Assembly: GCF_019703855.1 (NCBI RefSeq)
Contig: NZ_AP024086.1
Location: 3,492,501-3,556,500 of the forward strand
Source: Desulfomarina profundi
GTDB lineage: Bacteria > Desulfobacterota > Desulfobulbia > Desulfobulbales > Desulfocapsaceae
Direction of reading: 5' to 3'
DNA: 64,000 nt
Shown here piece by piece: positions 49,559 through 60,532 of this stretch. The stretch's first letter is position 1. Each line of letters begins with the position of its first letter. Made by a program: the position numbers and the translations under genes. The notes under the pieces were generated by a model. The model was not told the origin of the DNA, searched no databases, and worked only from the letters and a program-made list of their open reading frames with translations.

Positions 49559-50973
49559 TCAGTTCAATAAATTTTTCTTCAAGAGCAAGAAATCCATCCA
49601 CAATCCGGGATCAAAATGCCCCGCTCTCCCTTCAAGAATTATTGCCTTTGCCTTTTCGTGTTCAAAAGCCTTTTTATAGACCCGCTCGGTGGTCAGGGCA
49701 TCGTAAACATCGGCAAGAGCCATAATCCTTGCGGCAACAGGAATACCGTTACCGGCAAGCCCGGCAGGATAACCGTTACCATCCCAATGTTCATGGTGAT
49801 ACATGGCTATTTCGAAGGCAAGTCGCATGGCAACCGAATTGGTTTTCATATAGATATCGCTGATCAGATTTCCCCCGATCTTCGTATGATCTTTCATGAT
49901 CTCAAACTCTTCAGGAGTATATTTTCCCGGTTTTTTCAAAATATTATCAGCAATCCCCACCTTACCGATATCATGAAGGGGACTCACCCGGGAAATCTCG
50001 TTTGCCATAGGGGCGGTAACGCCCATCTCCGGATGATGAACAGAAAGGTAATGACCGAGAATCAAGGTATATTCCCTGACCCGATCCAGATGAAGACCCG
50101 TCTCTTCACTGCGATAGTCTGCCAGTTTCGCCATGGAGAAGATCAGTTCGTCCTGTGTTTCAAGGCGAAGCAGTTGCAGTCCGCCCTGAAGCCGCAATGT
50201 CAGTTCTTCCGGGAGAACCGGTTTTGTGAGAAAATCATTTGCCCCTTTGACAGGGCCTTAATGACACTCGCCTTTTCATCAATCACCGTGACAACAATGA
50301 TATACATATAATGAATCTGCTCTTCCCGGATTTTTCGTATCAGCTCGAAACCATCCATTCCCGGCATCTGCAGATCCGTTACCATAAAGCGAATATCGGA
50401 ATGTCTGTCACATATCTGCAAGGCATCTATTCCGTTCTCAGCCTCCAGAACATCATAATTTTCCCGTTCCAGTATCATCCTCAGCAGCATACGCTGATCG
50501 GCTGTATCATCAACAATCAGCACTTTGATTTTTGATCCCAGCTCCCCGGTTTCCTTTACCGACTCTTCCTCGTTTTCATATCGGAAATAACCGAGCTCCC
50601 GAAAAAAAATAACATCGGTATGAAGAACATGACTTTTTAACCAATTTACAAGAAAATCCAGAATTTCTTCCGAGATATCTCCCCGGCTCCGACTATAGGA
50701 TTCACTGATTTCCACAGCTTTCTGCACAAATCCCTTATGAACTTTACAGTGCTTTTCATAGTCCGGATGAATTTTAAAAAACTTCTCCTCCGAAGAAAAA
50801 TGATATTGTGTATAATCAAGAATATCCGCAAGAATTTTCTCTATCTTTTCTTTCCGCAACCCGTTTTCCCTGGCCTCAACCAGTACATTCATGATTGCAA
50901 ACAGCCGCTTGTGCTGTTGATCAATGAGTTTTATACCGACACTGTATAGATTACTCCATTGTAAGTTACCCAT
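49559..50973 (-). CDS. Hemerythrin-receiver-HD-GYP fusion protein (one apparent frameshift)
   Basis: Reconstructed 471-residue protein. Residues 1-135 are a hemerythrin domain ([37 protein letters not shown]). A receiver follows ([27 protein letters not shown]), then an HD-GYP domain with HDIGKVGI and [13 protein letters not shown], the signature of c-di-GMP phosphodiesterases. The frame breaks at CCCC 50242-50245; one base gives [20 protein letters not shown] 50973 follows CAGGAG and overlaps the stop of the upstream hybrid kinase by 8 bases. This suggests an O2- or redox-tuned, phosphorylation-controlled c-di-GMP hydrolase. Confidence 0.9.
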
Positions 50974-53398
50974 TACCGGACTCCTGTTCTCCATTATCAT
51001 TTTCCAGGAGAAAATCTGATAAAGCGTGTCTCAGCCCATTCAACTGTTTCTGACAGGTTGACACTCCCCCTGCTTCCAGTTCCAACTCGATGACCTGTGC
51101 CCTTTCAGCAAATTCACTCAGACCAAGATTTAAAAGACTACCCTTGACACTGTGAACCACGGCCTTCATACCGGTAAAATCTCCATTTTTCCCACATGTT
51201 CCAGCCTTTTCCAGATTTTCAGCCACACTTTTACGGCTGGACTGGAGAAAGATTTCTATTTCGGCATCCTCAAGCCTGTAGGTCGTACTCAAATGATCAC
51301 GAACTCTCTTTGTTATTTTTTCAACCGGTTTATCTGGGAATTCCACCTCGGGAGGTATTTCTGCCGCAGTCGGATTTTCTTTACTCTTTTGTGGTTGAGC
51401 CGTTGAGTCCAGCCATGCCGGTTTATCAATATTTTCTTTTTCCCGGTTTGATCCATTATCGGTTATCTTGTCGGTCAATGCAAATTTCTGAGAGATTTTT
51501 CCCAGAACCTGAAGAATCTCTTCCCGTCGAAACGGCTTGGTCAGGTAACTGTCCATTCCCGCTGCAAGACATTTTTCCCGATCACCTTTCATGGCATTGG
51601 CGGTCATGGCTACAATGGGTAAATGTTTTCCATGCAGATGAGACAGTTTTTCTTTCAACCCGGCCGGCAGTGCAAATCCTTCCGGGCAGTCACCTTCTTC
51701 ACCTTTTCGAATCACCTTGCATGCGGTCAATCCGTCCATCACAGGCATCTGCACATCCATAAAAATGAGATCATAATCCTCTTCCACAATTTTTTTCAAT
51801 GCTTCCAGACCATTCTCAGCAACTGTCACCTGATGACCATGCCGCTGCAGAAAAATCATGGCCAGATCTCGATTAACCACATTATCATCCACCAGGAGAA
51901 CAGAAAGATGATCAATTTCCATCGGAATCATTTCCGTCGGTTCCTCAACCGGTTCTTCTCCAAGACCGCAGACTACCGTAAAATGAAATTTCGTCCCTCC
52001 ATTGTCATTATCTTCAAACCAGATCGAACCTCCCATCAGTTCCACGAGCTGTCTGGAAATGGCAAGACCAAGACCGGTGCCTCCATATTTCCTGGCCGTT
52101 GTGGAATCCGCCTGACTGAAGCTTGCAAAAATGACATCTCTTTTGGCCCTAGGAATCCCGATACCACTGTCCATCACCGTAAAATGCAGCATCACCTCTT
52201 TGCCTGTTATCTCCTCCGCAGCAACAGCCACCTCGACAGAACCTTCGGGAGTAAATTTCAGACCATTGCTGATCAGATTGGTCAATACCTGTCTCAGCCT
52301 CAGCTCATCGCCCACAATAAAAGGCGGAAGACCTGAAACAGAGGAAGGCATAACCAGCCTGAGCCCCTTTTTCTCAGCCACATAATGCATCATTGATCCC
52401 ACATGATCCAGCATGGCAGGCAAATTGAATGTCTTGGACTCCAGGACCAGCTGGCCGGCTTCAATTTTAGAGAAATCAAGTATATCATTCAGCAGCCCCA
52501 ACAGACTGTCTGCCGATTTTTTCACGTTTTCCAGGTACTGCAGCTGGACCGGATCAAGCGGAGTTTCCAAAACAAGCTCCGTCATACCGATAATGCCATT
52601 CATGGGAGTTCTGATCTCATGACTCATATTTGCAAGGAACTCCCTTTTGGCCCTGTTTACAGATTTCTCATTTTCGATAGACACCTGAAGCTGCCTGATA
52701 AGTAACTCATTGGTGAACTGAAGAACCAGGTTCCTGACTAGAGATTTATGCTGCTGCCATCCCAGCCAAATCATAATTCCCCAGAAAATAAATGACAGAC
52801 TTGAAAAATGAACAGCCCAGGGATGTGACGCCCTGAAAAGAGCATAGCTGAGCAGGACAGGAAAGGGAGTTATATAGAGAAACAGCAGAAGACGACTCAT
52901 TGCCAGAACAATAATGGCAATATAAAGAACTCCCATCATGATGAAAAAAATCATCACCTGGGGGAATATATTACTGAAAATACCAGGCATCAGAGCCAGC
53001 AATCCCCAGCCCACCCCAATCAGCGTGGTCATAACCCGATATGCTTTTTCCAATGTTACACTGGAATACCCCGCTTCTTCCTTCCTGCTGTATGACTGAC
53101 AGAGAAATAACCTTAACGCGGCAAGAAAAACCATCAAAACTACCCAGGAAAATACTATAACTATCGGAATAAACGACTTCAGCAGCAGGGAAAATAAAGG
53201 AGCACCGATAAAAACAAAAACATTGGCCCTGAATCCTCCGGCAAACAGAAGAGAAACCAGTTCACGGGAAACCTTATCATCAATGACTTTTTGTGAAGTA
53301 TGATCTTTATACATCGATATGAATACCCAATAACCAGCAAGACTGAACCAAAGGAAAATCCCAACTGCGGCAGCAGTGAAATGTTCAGATATAATCAC
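50966..53398 (-). CDS. Hybrid histidine kinase with multi-helix membrane sensor, receiver and Hpt
   Basis: An 810-residue phosphorelay kinase. The N-terminus has about six membrane helices (for example [20 protein letters not shown]) with little periplasmic sequence. HisKA has [15 protein letters not shown] (His 260), HATPase has [12 protein letters not shown] and [18 protein letters not shown], the receiver has Asp 548 in [12 protein letters not shown], and a C-terminal Hpt domain carries [14 protein letters not shown] (His 749). The start is GTG 53398, the first possible start after an in-frame stop, with no clear ribosome site. The downstream hemerythrin-receiver-HD-GYP gene overlaps by 8 bases and is the likely phosphoryl acceptor. 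Confidence 0.93.
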   Translation of the reverse strand: MIISEHFTAAAVGIFLWFSLAGYWVFISMYKDHTSQKVIDDKVSRELVSLLFAGGFRANVFVFIGAPLFSLLLKSFIPIVIVFSWVVLMVFLAALRLFLCQSYSRKEEAGYSSVTLEKAYRVMTTLIGVGWGLLALMPGIFSNIFPQVMIFFIMMGVLYIAIIVLAMSRLLLFLYITPFPVLLSYALFRASHPWAVHFSSLSFIFWGIMIWLGWQQHKSLVRNLVLQFTNELLIRQLQVSIENEKSVNRAKREFLANMSHEIRTPMNGIIGMTELVLETPLDPVQLQYLENVKKSADSLLGLLNDILDFSKIEAGQLVLESKTFNLPAMLDHVGSMMHYVAEKKGLRLVMPSSVSGLPPFIVGDELRLRQVLTNLISNGLKFTPEGSVEVAVAAEEITGKEVMLHFTVMDSGIGIPRAKRDVIFASFSQADSTTARKYGGTGLGLAISRQLVELMGGSIWFEDNDNGGTKFHFTVVCGLGEEPVEEPTEMIPMEIDHLSVLLVDDNVVNRDLAMIFLQRHGHQVTVAENGLEALKKIVEEDYDLIFMDVQMPVMDGLTACKVIRKGEEGDCPEGFALPAGLKEKLSHLHGKHLPIVAMTANAMKGDREKCLAAGMDSYLTKPFRREEILQVLGKISQKFALTDKITDNGSNREKENIDKPAWLDSTAQPQKSKENPTAAEIPPEVEFPDKPVEKITKRVRDHLSTTYRLEDAEIEIFLQSSRKSVAENLEKAGTCGKNGDFTGMKAVVHSVKGSLLNLGLSEFAERAQVIELELEAGGVSTCQKQLNGLRHALSDFLLENDNGEQESGNG

Positions 53399-53460
53399 AA
53401 TAAGTGACTATGAAAATCATTATTAAGTATTATTTCATATCGAAATCAAAATGTATAGGA

Positions 53461-55293
53461 CTAATTATGACGTAATTTCACCACCATTTCACAGTTCTCA
53501 CAGTCAAAGAAAACCTGATATTCTCCAATATTATCTGTCAAAATCAGAGGTTCTTTTTCGTGCTTCCCGGAACAGATTCCCAATTGAGCCCTGATGCAGT
53601 ATTTCGTTTTCATTAAAACAGCACCACGATCTGGCTGAAAATATGAAGGAAAAACAGCTTTTTCTGCTCCATGTCGATGGTAAAATTCCTGCGCTTTTCT
53701 GTTTGTGATATTATCAAGGTAGTTTATTTTATTTTTTTTGATCCACGGAAAACTGTTTGAAACAATCTTCGATTTTTCCTGGCGGTATTGCTCCAACCTG
53801 ACAATGAGATGTGCTGCCAAGCCATCCCTGCGTAACCTGTTCAAGGCTGACACTGGCAAATGAATCGAAGAATCAAGTTTAACCACAACTTTTTTTACCT
53901 TAAAAACAGTCTCTCCTGATTTGCGCAACTGCTTTTCAGCAATCGTATGCACCGCTGAAGGGCTCCTGGCCGACTCTTTTTCCAGACAGTTTTCCGTCAG
54001 AGACTGAACCCCGTCTTCATCAACTATTGCGAGGGAAAGCCCCCTGTTTATTTCACTGAGAAACAGATCTACGGCTATTTTCCGGCACCCACTGCTCCGA
54101 CCCAGCTCTCTTGCGAAAACCTGATCAGCATTCCTGTATATTTTCATACCGCGGGCCAGATCCGACGGAATTCCAAGATGGGGATAAATCCTTTCTCCCG
54201 AAACCCTGTTAACTTTTATTCCTTTCAGAACACCGGTAGAGGAGAAATAACAGAGCCCGTCACCATTGTGAATGGCGGCACCATCCTTCAGTACAAAGCC
54301 AGCTCCAACAATATGGCTCACGGACCCGACATAACTTCCCCGTGACTTGGGGCTGTTAATTGATCCAGGACGTTTTTTTCCCCCATCGAGAAAGTAACTG
54401 GTCTGTCCCCTGTTAAATGATTTTGAGGTATCAGGAACAAATGAAAACTCACACGAACCGGTGGAAGACCTACTGAAACCCGCTTTTTTTTCAAGGATGT
54501 CATCGAGTTTCTGCCGGTAAAATGCGGTTACATTTTTTACATAATTTTCATCTTTGAGCCGACCTTCAATCTTAAACGATGTGACACCGGCATCTACCAG
54601 CTCTTCCAGGCGCAGGGAAAGATCTAAATCTTTCAGGGAAAGAAGATAGCGGTCTCTTGCCAGCACCCTGCCCTCCAGGTCTGTCAAGGTGAAACGGTGC
54701 CGGCAGAACTGGGCACATTCGCCACGGTTGGCGCTTCGCCCCGTCATGACTTCACTGATATAACACTGACCACTATAAGAAACACACAGAGCTCCATGGA
54801 CAAAAAATTCCAGAGGAACTGTGGTTTTTTCACGGATCTTCCGAATCTGTCCAAGACTCAGCTCCCGGGCGAGCACCACCTGGCGAAAACCAACCTTTTC
54901 CAGAAAGACCACTTTTTCAACAGTCCGGTTGTTCATCTGGGTGGAGGCGTGGAGGGGAATGGGTGGCAGATCCGCTTCGAGCAGACCTGTATCCTGGATA
55001 ATAAGAGCGTCCACACCCATGTCATAAAACCGGTGGGCAAGGACCACTGCCCGCTCCAATTCCCTGTCATTGAGAAGCGTATTGAGCGCCACATAAACCC
55101 TGGCGTAAAACTGGTGGGCATGGGCCACCAGTTTTTCAATGTCATCAGGACTGTTGCCCGCTCCCCGGCGGGCACCAAATTCAGGCCCGCCAATATAGAC
55201 CGCATCGGCACCATGATCAATGGCAGCGATACCCGACTGCAGGTTGCCGGCCGGGGCCAGCAACTCGAGTTTTGTTACTGGTTCAGGCTTCAA
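53461..55293 (-). CDS. U32 family protein (peptidase U32/DUF3656), RlhA-like
   Basis: A 610-residue cytoplasmic protein. It starts LELLAPAGNLQSGIAAIDHG and has the U32 signature region EFFVHGALCVSYSGQCYIS with conserved cysteines (GECAQFCRH). A C-terminal extension like DUF3656 ends in a Cys-rich tail (CIRAQLGICSG, FFDCENCEMV). Members once called collagenases include RlhA and TrhP, which take part in RNA hydroxylation; that activity is more likely here than proteolysis, but is inferred. Its ATG overlaps the stop of the upstream MBL-fold gene by 4 bases. Confidence 0.9.
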   Translation of the reverse strand: MKPEPVTKLELLAPAGNLQSGIAAIDHGADAVYIGGPEFGARRGAGNSPDDIEKLVAHAHQFYARVYVALNTLLNDRELERAVVLAHRFYDMGVDALIIQDTGLLEADLPPIPLHASTQMNNRTVEKVVFLEKVGFRQVVLARELSLGQIRKIREKTTVPLEFFVHGALCVSYSGQCYISEVMTGRSANRGECAQFCRHRFTLTDLEGRVLARDRYLLSLKDLDLSLRLEELVDAGVTSFKIEGRLKDENYVKNVTAFYRQKLDDILEKKAGFSRSSTGSCEFSFVPDTSKSFNRGQTSYFLDGGKKRPGSINSPKSRGSYVGSVSHIVGAGFVLKDGAAIHNGDGLCYFSSTGVLKGIKVNRVSGERIYPHLGIPSDLARGMKIYRNADQVFARELGRSSGCRKIAVDLFLSEINRGLSLAIVDEDGVQSLTENCLEKESARSPSAVHTIAEKQLRKSGETVFKVKKVVVKLDSSIHLPVSALNRLRRDGLAAHLIVRLEQYRQEKSKIVSNSFPWIKKNKINYLDNITNRKAQEFYHRHGAEKAVFPSYFQPDRGAVLMKTKYCIRAQLGICSGKHEKEPLILTDNIGEYQVFFDCENCEMVVKLRHN

Positions 55294-56867
55294 ACAAGCA
55301 CGCTCTGCCCGTGATGGGGCACGACTACATTGAATTTTTCTTTCCTGAGATGCTCGGCAAAAGCCAGTGACTGCTCTTCTTCACCATGAACCAGAGCGAT
55401 TTTTTTGATGCGCAGGTTGGAGTCTTTCAGCACGCGAAGCAGTTCATTCCTGTCCCCATGGGCACTGAATCCGCCGAGAGTTACCACATGGGCATTAAGA
55501 GGATATTCTTTATTGTAAAAGCGCACCACAGGTGGTTTTCCCTGGCGGCCCGATGCCTCGAACTCCTCTCCCTTTCTCTGAAGATGGCGACCAAAAGTAT
55601 TTTCACCCATATAACCAACGATGAGTACCGTATTGCGACTATCATGAATCTTATGCCTGAGATGATGCAGGATACGCCCACCCTCGCACATTCCGGAACC
55701 GGCCAGAACAATATGGGAGCGGGTATCCCGGTTCAGGGCCATCGATTCCTCAACTGTCTGTACGAATTTCAACTGCTCAAAACTGAACGGATTGATACCG
55801 CGCTCAAGAAAAACCTGATGCGTCTCCTTGTCGAACGTCTCCGGGTGTTCACCGAAAACATGAGTGATGTGTGTTGCCAGGGGACTGTCCACATAAACCG
55901 GCATGGGAGGCACTTCCTTTTTCAAATAAAGCTCATGAAGGAAATAGATGAGTTCCTGGGTACGACCATATGAAAAACTGGGGATAATAACGGAACCACC
56001 CCGGGCAAATGTTTCTTTGAGTACTTCTTTTAAAAGAGGTTTCATGTTAACCACGGGATCATGAAGCCTGTCACCATAAGTGGATTCCATGATCATCAGG
56101 TCAATATCGCAATGTTCCTGAGCAAACTCGAGTGTTGGATCCTCGATAATCGGTTTATCAAAACGACCAAGATCCCCGCTGTACAAAACTGTTTTTGTGG
56201 ATGAACCGTTTTTATACTGCAGTACTGACATGGCAGAGCCGAGTATATGTCCCGCCTCATAAAAAGTACAGGTCAGATCTTTTCCCACAGTGACCGTATC
56301 TTTATAGGGAACACCATTGAAATAATCCAGGGCTTCCTCGGCCTCTTCCATGGTGTAAATCGGTTCAATGATCTCCAGCTGATGCTTTTTGAGAAGTGCT
56401 TCGATAGCATCCGTCTTCAACCTGTGTCCGCCGGACTTCAGCAGTGACTTGATCTCCTTCAGCTCCTCCTTTGACACTTTTTTTCTACCGTTTCCTGTTT
56501 TCAGCTTACCAAGAAAATGTTTGGCCGTTTTATAGTTGAGATATGAAGCATCACCTTCCTGAATCTTCGCAGAATCCTTCAACAGATATTCACAGGCATG
56601 GGCGGTTGCTCTGGTACAGAAGATCCTGCCGTTAAAACCGTCACTGGTTAACAGGGGCAGGCGTCCCGAATGATCAATATGGGCGTGGGACAACACAGCA
56701 TTGGTCAAAACCTTCGGATTGACAGGCAGAGCCCGGTTTTTTATCTCCGCTTCTTTTCTTTTTCCCTGAAACATACCGCAATCCAGGAGAATCGTATCAC
56801 TCTCCGTGGTTAGCGTGTGAAACGATCCTGTGACTTCCCGTGTTGCTCCATAAAATGAGACGTGCAT
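55290..56867 (-). CDS. MBL-fold beta-CASP RNA-processing exonuclease-like protein
   Basis: A 525-residue metallo-beta-lactamase-fold protein with beta-CASP domain, related to CPSF73/Ysh1-type nucleases. Metal motifs are LSHAHIDHSGRLPLL, EAGHILGSAM and YSGDLGRFD. The beta-CASP and RNA-specificity parts have SGMCEGGRILHHLRH, VGYMGENTFGRHLQ and GGFSAHGDRNELL, with a late His in VVVPHHGQSV. An insertion rich in Lys/Leu lies near residues 110-170. ATG 56867 follows AAAGGAG. It sits in an operon between a Trm5-like methyltransferase and a U32 protein. Confidence 0.93.
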   Translation of the reverse strand: MHVSFYGATREVTGSFHTLTTESDTILLDCGMFQGKRKEAEIKNRALPVNPKVLTNAVLSHAHIDHSGRLPLLTSDGFNGRIFCTRATAHACEYLLKDSAKIQEGDASYLNYKTAKHFLGKLKTGNGRKKVSKEELKEIKSLLKSGGHRLKTDAIEALLKKHQLEIIEPIYTMEEAEEALDYFNGVPYKDTVTVGKDLTCTFYEAGHILGSAMSVLQYKNGSSTKTVLYSGDLGRFDKPIIEDPTLEFAQEHCDIDLMIMESTYGDRLHDPVVNMKPLLKEVLKETFARGGSVIIPSFSYGRTQELIYFLHELYLKKEVPPMPVYVDSPLATHITHVFGEHPETFDKETHQVFLERGINPFSFEQLKFVQTVEESMALNRDTRSHIVLAGSGMCEGGRILHHLRHKIHDSRNTVLIVGYMGENTFGRHLQRKGEEFEASGRQGKPPVVRFYNKEYPLNAHVVTLGGFSAHGDRNELLRVLKDSNLRIKKIALVHGEEEQSLAFAEHLRKEKFNVVVPHHGQSVLV

Positions 56868-56949
56868 ATCTACTCCTTTTTTTCTTTTCTCCTGAATCCG
56901 TAATGGCTTCAGGTTTCGGGCCCGGCCTTGATTACTTGTCCTTTTAAAA

Positions 56950-57780
56950 CTATTTTATCCGGCAATCAACACAGATCCTGTGGGTACGCGGTGCGCAATG
57001 TCCGCAGAGGGTAAATGAAAAATCCAGCAGACTCTGTCCTCTTTTTTTGCAGACATTCCTCACTTTTTCAAGGGACAGTTCCAGACTATCGAGATGTTGC
57101 ATATCATAAAAATGCAGGGTTCCTCCCGGTTTCAACGCACCAAGCGCCGTATACAGAAACTGTTCTCCACCTTTTGGGTACACCATGACCAGTCTGTCAA
57201 AACGGCGGGAAAACGCAGGTACAATATCCTCAACATCCCCATGGATCAGTTTTATACTATTCTCCCTTTTATTCAACTTCACATTTATTTCAGCATAATG
57301 ATGGGCAATTGGATTTTTTTCCACTGCCACAATTTCCCCGGCCCTGCTGTACCTGGAAATCATCAATGGATATGGCGCAATTCCGGAAAAAAGAACCAGC
57401 ACATTTTCCCCGGAACGAACAAGGGAGGCAATACGCCTTCTCTCGCCTCCACTTCTGATGGAAAAATAGACCTGTTCAATATTCAGGCGAAGCCGGATGC
57501 CAAACTCTATGACTTCTGTTTCCAGACGATTCTCCCCTGCGATAATTTTTACAGGCAGGGTTCGAAATTCTCCACTGTAATGGGCAGAACGTTTGGCCAC
57601 TACCCTGATTCTATTGTTGTCGGCAAGTATCGCTTCTGCAATTTCCCTTTCTTTAACGTCAAGAGATTCCGGAATGATTACAATGGCGATATCTCCCACG
57701 AGATCATATCCACCCACCAGCAGCTGCAATTCTTCCGGTGAAAACTGGCTGGCCAGCAGCTGTTTCAATCTTCGCCCCAT
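56950..57780 (-). CDS. Trm5/TYW2-like class I methyltransferase
   Basis: A 276-residue SAM-dependent methyltransferase resembling archaeal and eukaryotic Trm5 (tRNA m1G37) or TYW2 proteins. The N-terminal part has DLVGDIAIVIIPESL and the FRTLPVKIIAG region. The SAM site has VLVLFSGIAPYPLMIS, VAVEKNPIAHHYAEINVKLN and HGDVEDIVP. The catalytic-loop position reads VMVYPKGGEQFLYTA, like the archaeal M-x-x-P-K-G form. A Cys-rich C-terminus (CGHCAPRTHRICVDC) could bind metal. Bacteria normally use TrmD for m1G37, so a different RNA target is possible. It heads the operon with the MBL-fold and U32 genes. Confidence 0.85.
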   Translation of the reverse strand: MGRRLKQLLASQFSPEELQLLVGGYDLVGDIAIVIIPESLDVKEREIAEAILADNNRIRVVAKRSAHYSGEFRTLPVKIIAGENRLETEVIEFGIRLRLNIEQVYFSIRSGGERRRIASLVRSGENVLVLFSGIAPYPLMISRYSRAGEIVAVEKNPIAHHYAEINVKLNKRENSIKLIHGDVEDIVPAFSRRFDRLVMVYPKGGEQFLYTALGALKPGGTLHFYDMQHLDSLELSLEKVRNVCKKRGQSLLDFSFTLCGHCAPRTHRICVDCRIK

Positions 57781-58121
57781 CTCTCCATTACTCCCCTCAA
57801 TCCCTATCCCGCATTTCTCATGAGCACTGTGGATTAATTGTGCAATTCAGTCAAAATAACTGCCGACAACATTCAAATAAATAAAAATAACTGGAAAATC
57901 ATAGCTACAGGCAACTAAACTGCATATCTGGCACATTTTGCCCACAGCAGAGTTTCGTTTTTATCAGAATTACAAAAAGATAACTTTCACTGAATCATTT
58001 CCATCGTCCACATATAGAGGTTGATTTAATAATGACTTTGTGCTTACTTACCATAGAAAATTTATCGAAACACAATTTTTTTACCTATATAATTCAATGG
58101 TTTTTCACTGCGGAGGGAAAA
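57781..58121. other. Divergent intergenic region
   Basis: About 340 bases between the leftward RNA-related operon and rightward nfnA. It contains a family 1 repeat fragment (57805-57823) close to the leftward start and AT-rich sequence before nfnA. No gene is seen. Confidence 0.5.
57805..57823 (+). repeat. Fragment of family 1 dispersed element
   Basis: TATCCCGCATTTCTCATGA is identical to the left end of the element at 22398. Similarity then falls off (GCACTGTGG). It lies 25 bases upstream of the Trm5-like start. Confidence 0.7.
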
Positions 58122-58958
58122 ATGTTTAAAATTGTGAAACGAGAGGAAATGTCAAAGGGTACAGTGATCCTCAATGAAATAGAGGCACCGCTAATTGCCA
58201 AAAAGGCCAAACCCGGTCAATTTGTCATTCTCAAGGCCAACGAAGAAGGGGAACGAATCCCGCTGACAATGGCTGAGACTGATCCGGAAAAGGGAACTAT
58301 CACCATTATTTATATGGTAGTCGGAAAGTCGACTGCCCTGTTCAAGGAACTCCAGGTCGGAGACAGCTTCCAGGACGTAATAGGTCCTCTCGGCAAGGCC
58401 ACCCATCTTGAAAAGGTTGGCAAGGTTATCTGTGTCGGCGGTGGAACCGGTGTTGCCGTCCTCCACCCCATCACCCGCGGCCTCAAGGAAATCGGCAATG
58501 ATGTTACCTGTATTATCGGAGCCCGCACCAAAGACCTGCTTATCATTGAAGACCAGATGCGAGCTGCCTCCCATGATCTTCGGGTCTGTACAGATGACGG
58601 CTCTTATGGCCATCACGGTTTTGTCACCGATGTCATGAAGGAAATCCTTGATGAAGGCGATGTAAAGCTGGTTGTCGCCATTGGTCCAGTACCGATGATG
58701 AAAGCTGTTTCAAATATCACGAAAGAGTACAACGTGGAAACCCTTGTCAGCCTGAACCCGATCATGGTTGACGGTACCGGAATGTGCGGTGGCTGCAGAG
58801 TTACCATCGGTGGCGAAACAAAATTTGCCTGCGTAGACGGCCCTGAATTTGACGGACACAAAGTAGATTACGATGAACTCATGCTCCGGCTGAATGCCTA
58901 CAAGGAAGAAGAGCAGAAATGCCATCAGGATTACTGCACAATTCGTGATGCCGAATAA
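58122..58958 (+). CDS. nfnA: NADH-dependent ferredoxin:NADP oxidoreductase subunit A / sulfide dehydrogenase beta-like
   Basis: A 278-residue FAD and [2Fe-2S] protein of the ferredoxin-NADP reductase fold. ATG 58122 follows GGAGG. FAD-binding RIPLTMAETD, nucleotide-binding ICVGGGTGVAVLHPI and the iron-sulfur Cys cluster (GTGMCGGCRVTIGGETKFAC, then the DGPEFDGHKVD ending) are clear. With NfnB it bifurcates electrons between NADH, NADPH and ferredoxin in known anaerobes. A gene for the large subunit follows at 59097. Sulfide dehydrogenase (SudB) is the older name for the same family. Confidence 0.92.
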   Translation: MFKIVKREEMSKGTVILNEIEAPLIAKKAKPGQFVILKANEEGERIPLTMAETDPEKGTITIIYMVVGKSTALFKELQVGDSFQDVIGPLGKATHLEKVGKVICVGGGTGVAVLHPITRGLKEIGNDVTCIIGARTKDLLIIEDQMRAASHDLRVCTDDGSYGHHGFVTDVMKEILDEGDVKLVVAIGPVPMMKAVSNITKEYNVETLVSLNPIMVDGTGMCGGCRVTIGGETKFACVDGPEFDGHKVDYDELMLRLNAYKEEEQKCHQDYCTIRDAE

Positions 58959-59096
58959 TAAGGGCAGAACTCGTTTTTATCAGCGTCCAGCCGGGATTTT
59001 CCAGTTGACAGGAAAAGCCTGAACGGGAAAACTCAACATTCCGGCTGACTCTTTTTAGATTTTGAAAACGTGGATACGATTTCTACGGAGGACATT

Positions 59097-60508
59097 ATGG
59101 CAGAAAAAGCAGCAAAAAAAACAAAAACCCCAAGAGTGGCAATGCCCGAGCAGGACCCCAAAGTAAGGGCACGTAATTTCCTTGAAGTACCCACGGGCTA
59201 CACCATGAAAATGGCCCAGGAAGAAGCCTCACGGTGCCTGCAGTGCAGAAAGCCGGGCTGTGTTCAAGGCTGCCCGGTCGGCGTTGATATTCCAGGCTTT
59301 ATCGATCTTATTGCCCATGGCGATATGACCGGAGCCATCCGCAATCTCTGGACTAAAAACGCCCTGCCCGCGGTATGCGGCCGCGTCTGCCCCCAGGAGA
59401 TTCAATGTGAAGGGAAATGTATTGTCGGCCGCAAGGGTGAACCCGTTGCCATCGGAAATCTTGAACGTTTTTGTGCAGATTATGAAAGAGAACACGGCAC
59501 TGGTGAACTGCCCCCAAGGCCGAACCCACAGGCAAGAAAGTTGCCGTTGTCGGAGCCGGCCCATCCGGCCTGACAGTTGCAGGTGACCTTATAACCAAAG
59601 GCCACGATGTGACAATTTTCGAAGCCTTTCATAAACCCGGCGGTGTTCTTGTCTACGGGATTCCCGAATTCAGACTACCAAAGGACATTGTTGCCCAGGA
59701 AGTTCATTTTCTTGAAAGACAGGGCGTCAAGGTTGAGTGCAATGCCGTAGTGGGCAGAACTGTCTCTTTAGATGAGCTCTTCGAACAGGGATTTGATGCT
59801 ATCTATGTCGGCGTTGGTGCCGGGCTGCCACGTTTTATGAATATCCCGGGGGAAAACCTTGTAGGTATTCTTTCAGCAAATGAGTACCTGACCCGGGCCA
59901 ACCTGATGAAGGCTTACAAGTACCCCGAAGTCGACACCCCCATCCCGAAAGGCAAAAATGTTGTTGTCCTCGGTGCCGGTAATGTCGCCATGGACTCGGC
60001 CAGAACCGCCATGCGACTGGGCGCCGACAGTGTTAAAATTGTCTATCGCCGCTCCCGGGATGAAATGCCTGCCAGAAAAGCTGAAATCCATCATGCCGAA
60101 GAAGAGGGTATTGAGCTTTTTCTGCTCACCAATCCGACCAAATATCTCGGCGATGAAAACGGCCGTCTGGTGGGTATGGAATGTCTCCGTATGGAGCTCG
60201 GCGAACCTGATGATTCCGGCAGACGCCGCCCTGTTGCCATAGTGGGTTCTGAATTCACAGTTGACTGTGACCTCTGTATTGTCGCCGTCGGCTCAGGAGC
60301 CAATCCGCTGCTGACAAGCGAAACCCCAGATATGAAACTGAACAAGTGGGGCAATGTGGTCACCGACCCGTCCACCGGCAAAACCACAAAGAAGGCAGTC
60401 TGGGCCGGCGGGGATATCGTCACCGGTGCCGCAACAGTTATTCTGGCTATGGGCGCCGGCAGGGATGCCGCCAACTCAATCCATGACTACCTGACGCTTG
60501 GCTGGTAA
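59097..60508 (+). CDS. nfnB: NfnB / glutamate synthase small-subunit-like flavoprotein (one apparent frameshift)
   Basis: Reconstructed 470-residue flavoprotein. ATG 59097 follows GGAGG. The N-terminal Cys motifs CLQCRKPGCVQGCPVGVD and CGRVCPQEIQCEGKC bind two [4Fe-4S] clusters. Two Rossmann folds follow (VAVVGAGPSGLTVAGDL, VVVLGAGNVAMDSARTAM) and the C-terminal WAGGDIVTGAATVILAMGAG. The frame breaks at CCCCC 59511-59515; one C gives ELPPKAEPTGKKVAVVG. Adjacent nfnA shows that this is the NADPH-binding subunit of the Nfn complex rather than glutamate synthase. Confidence 0.93.
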
Positions 60509-60532
60509 CATTCTGTTTTTTTCTACTGTAAT

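Noticed and set aside
57920-57945. Possible sigma-54 promoter (TGGCAC followed by TTGC)
   Set aside because: Spacing between the two boxes is two bases too short for the -24/-12 consensus.
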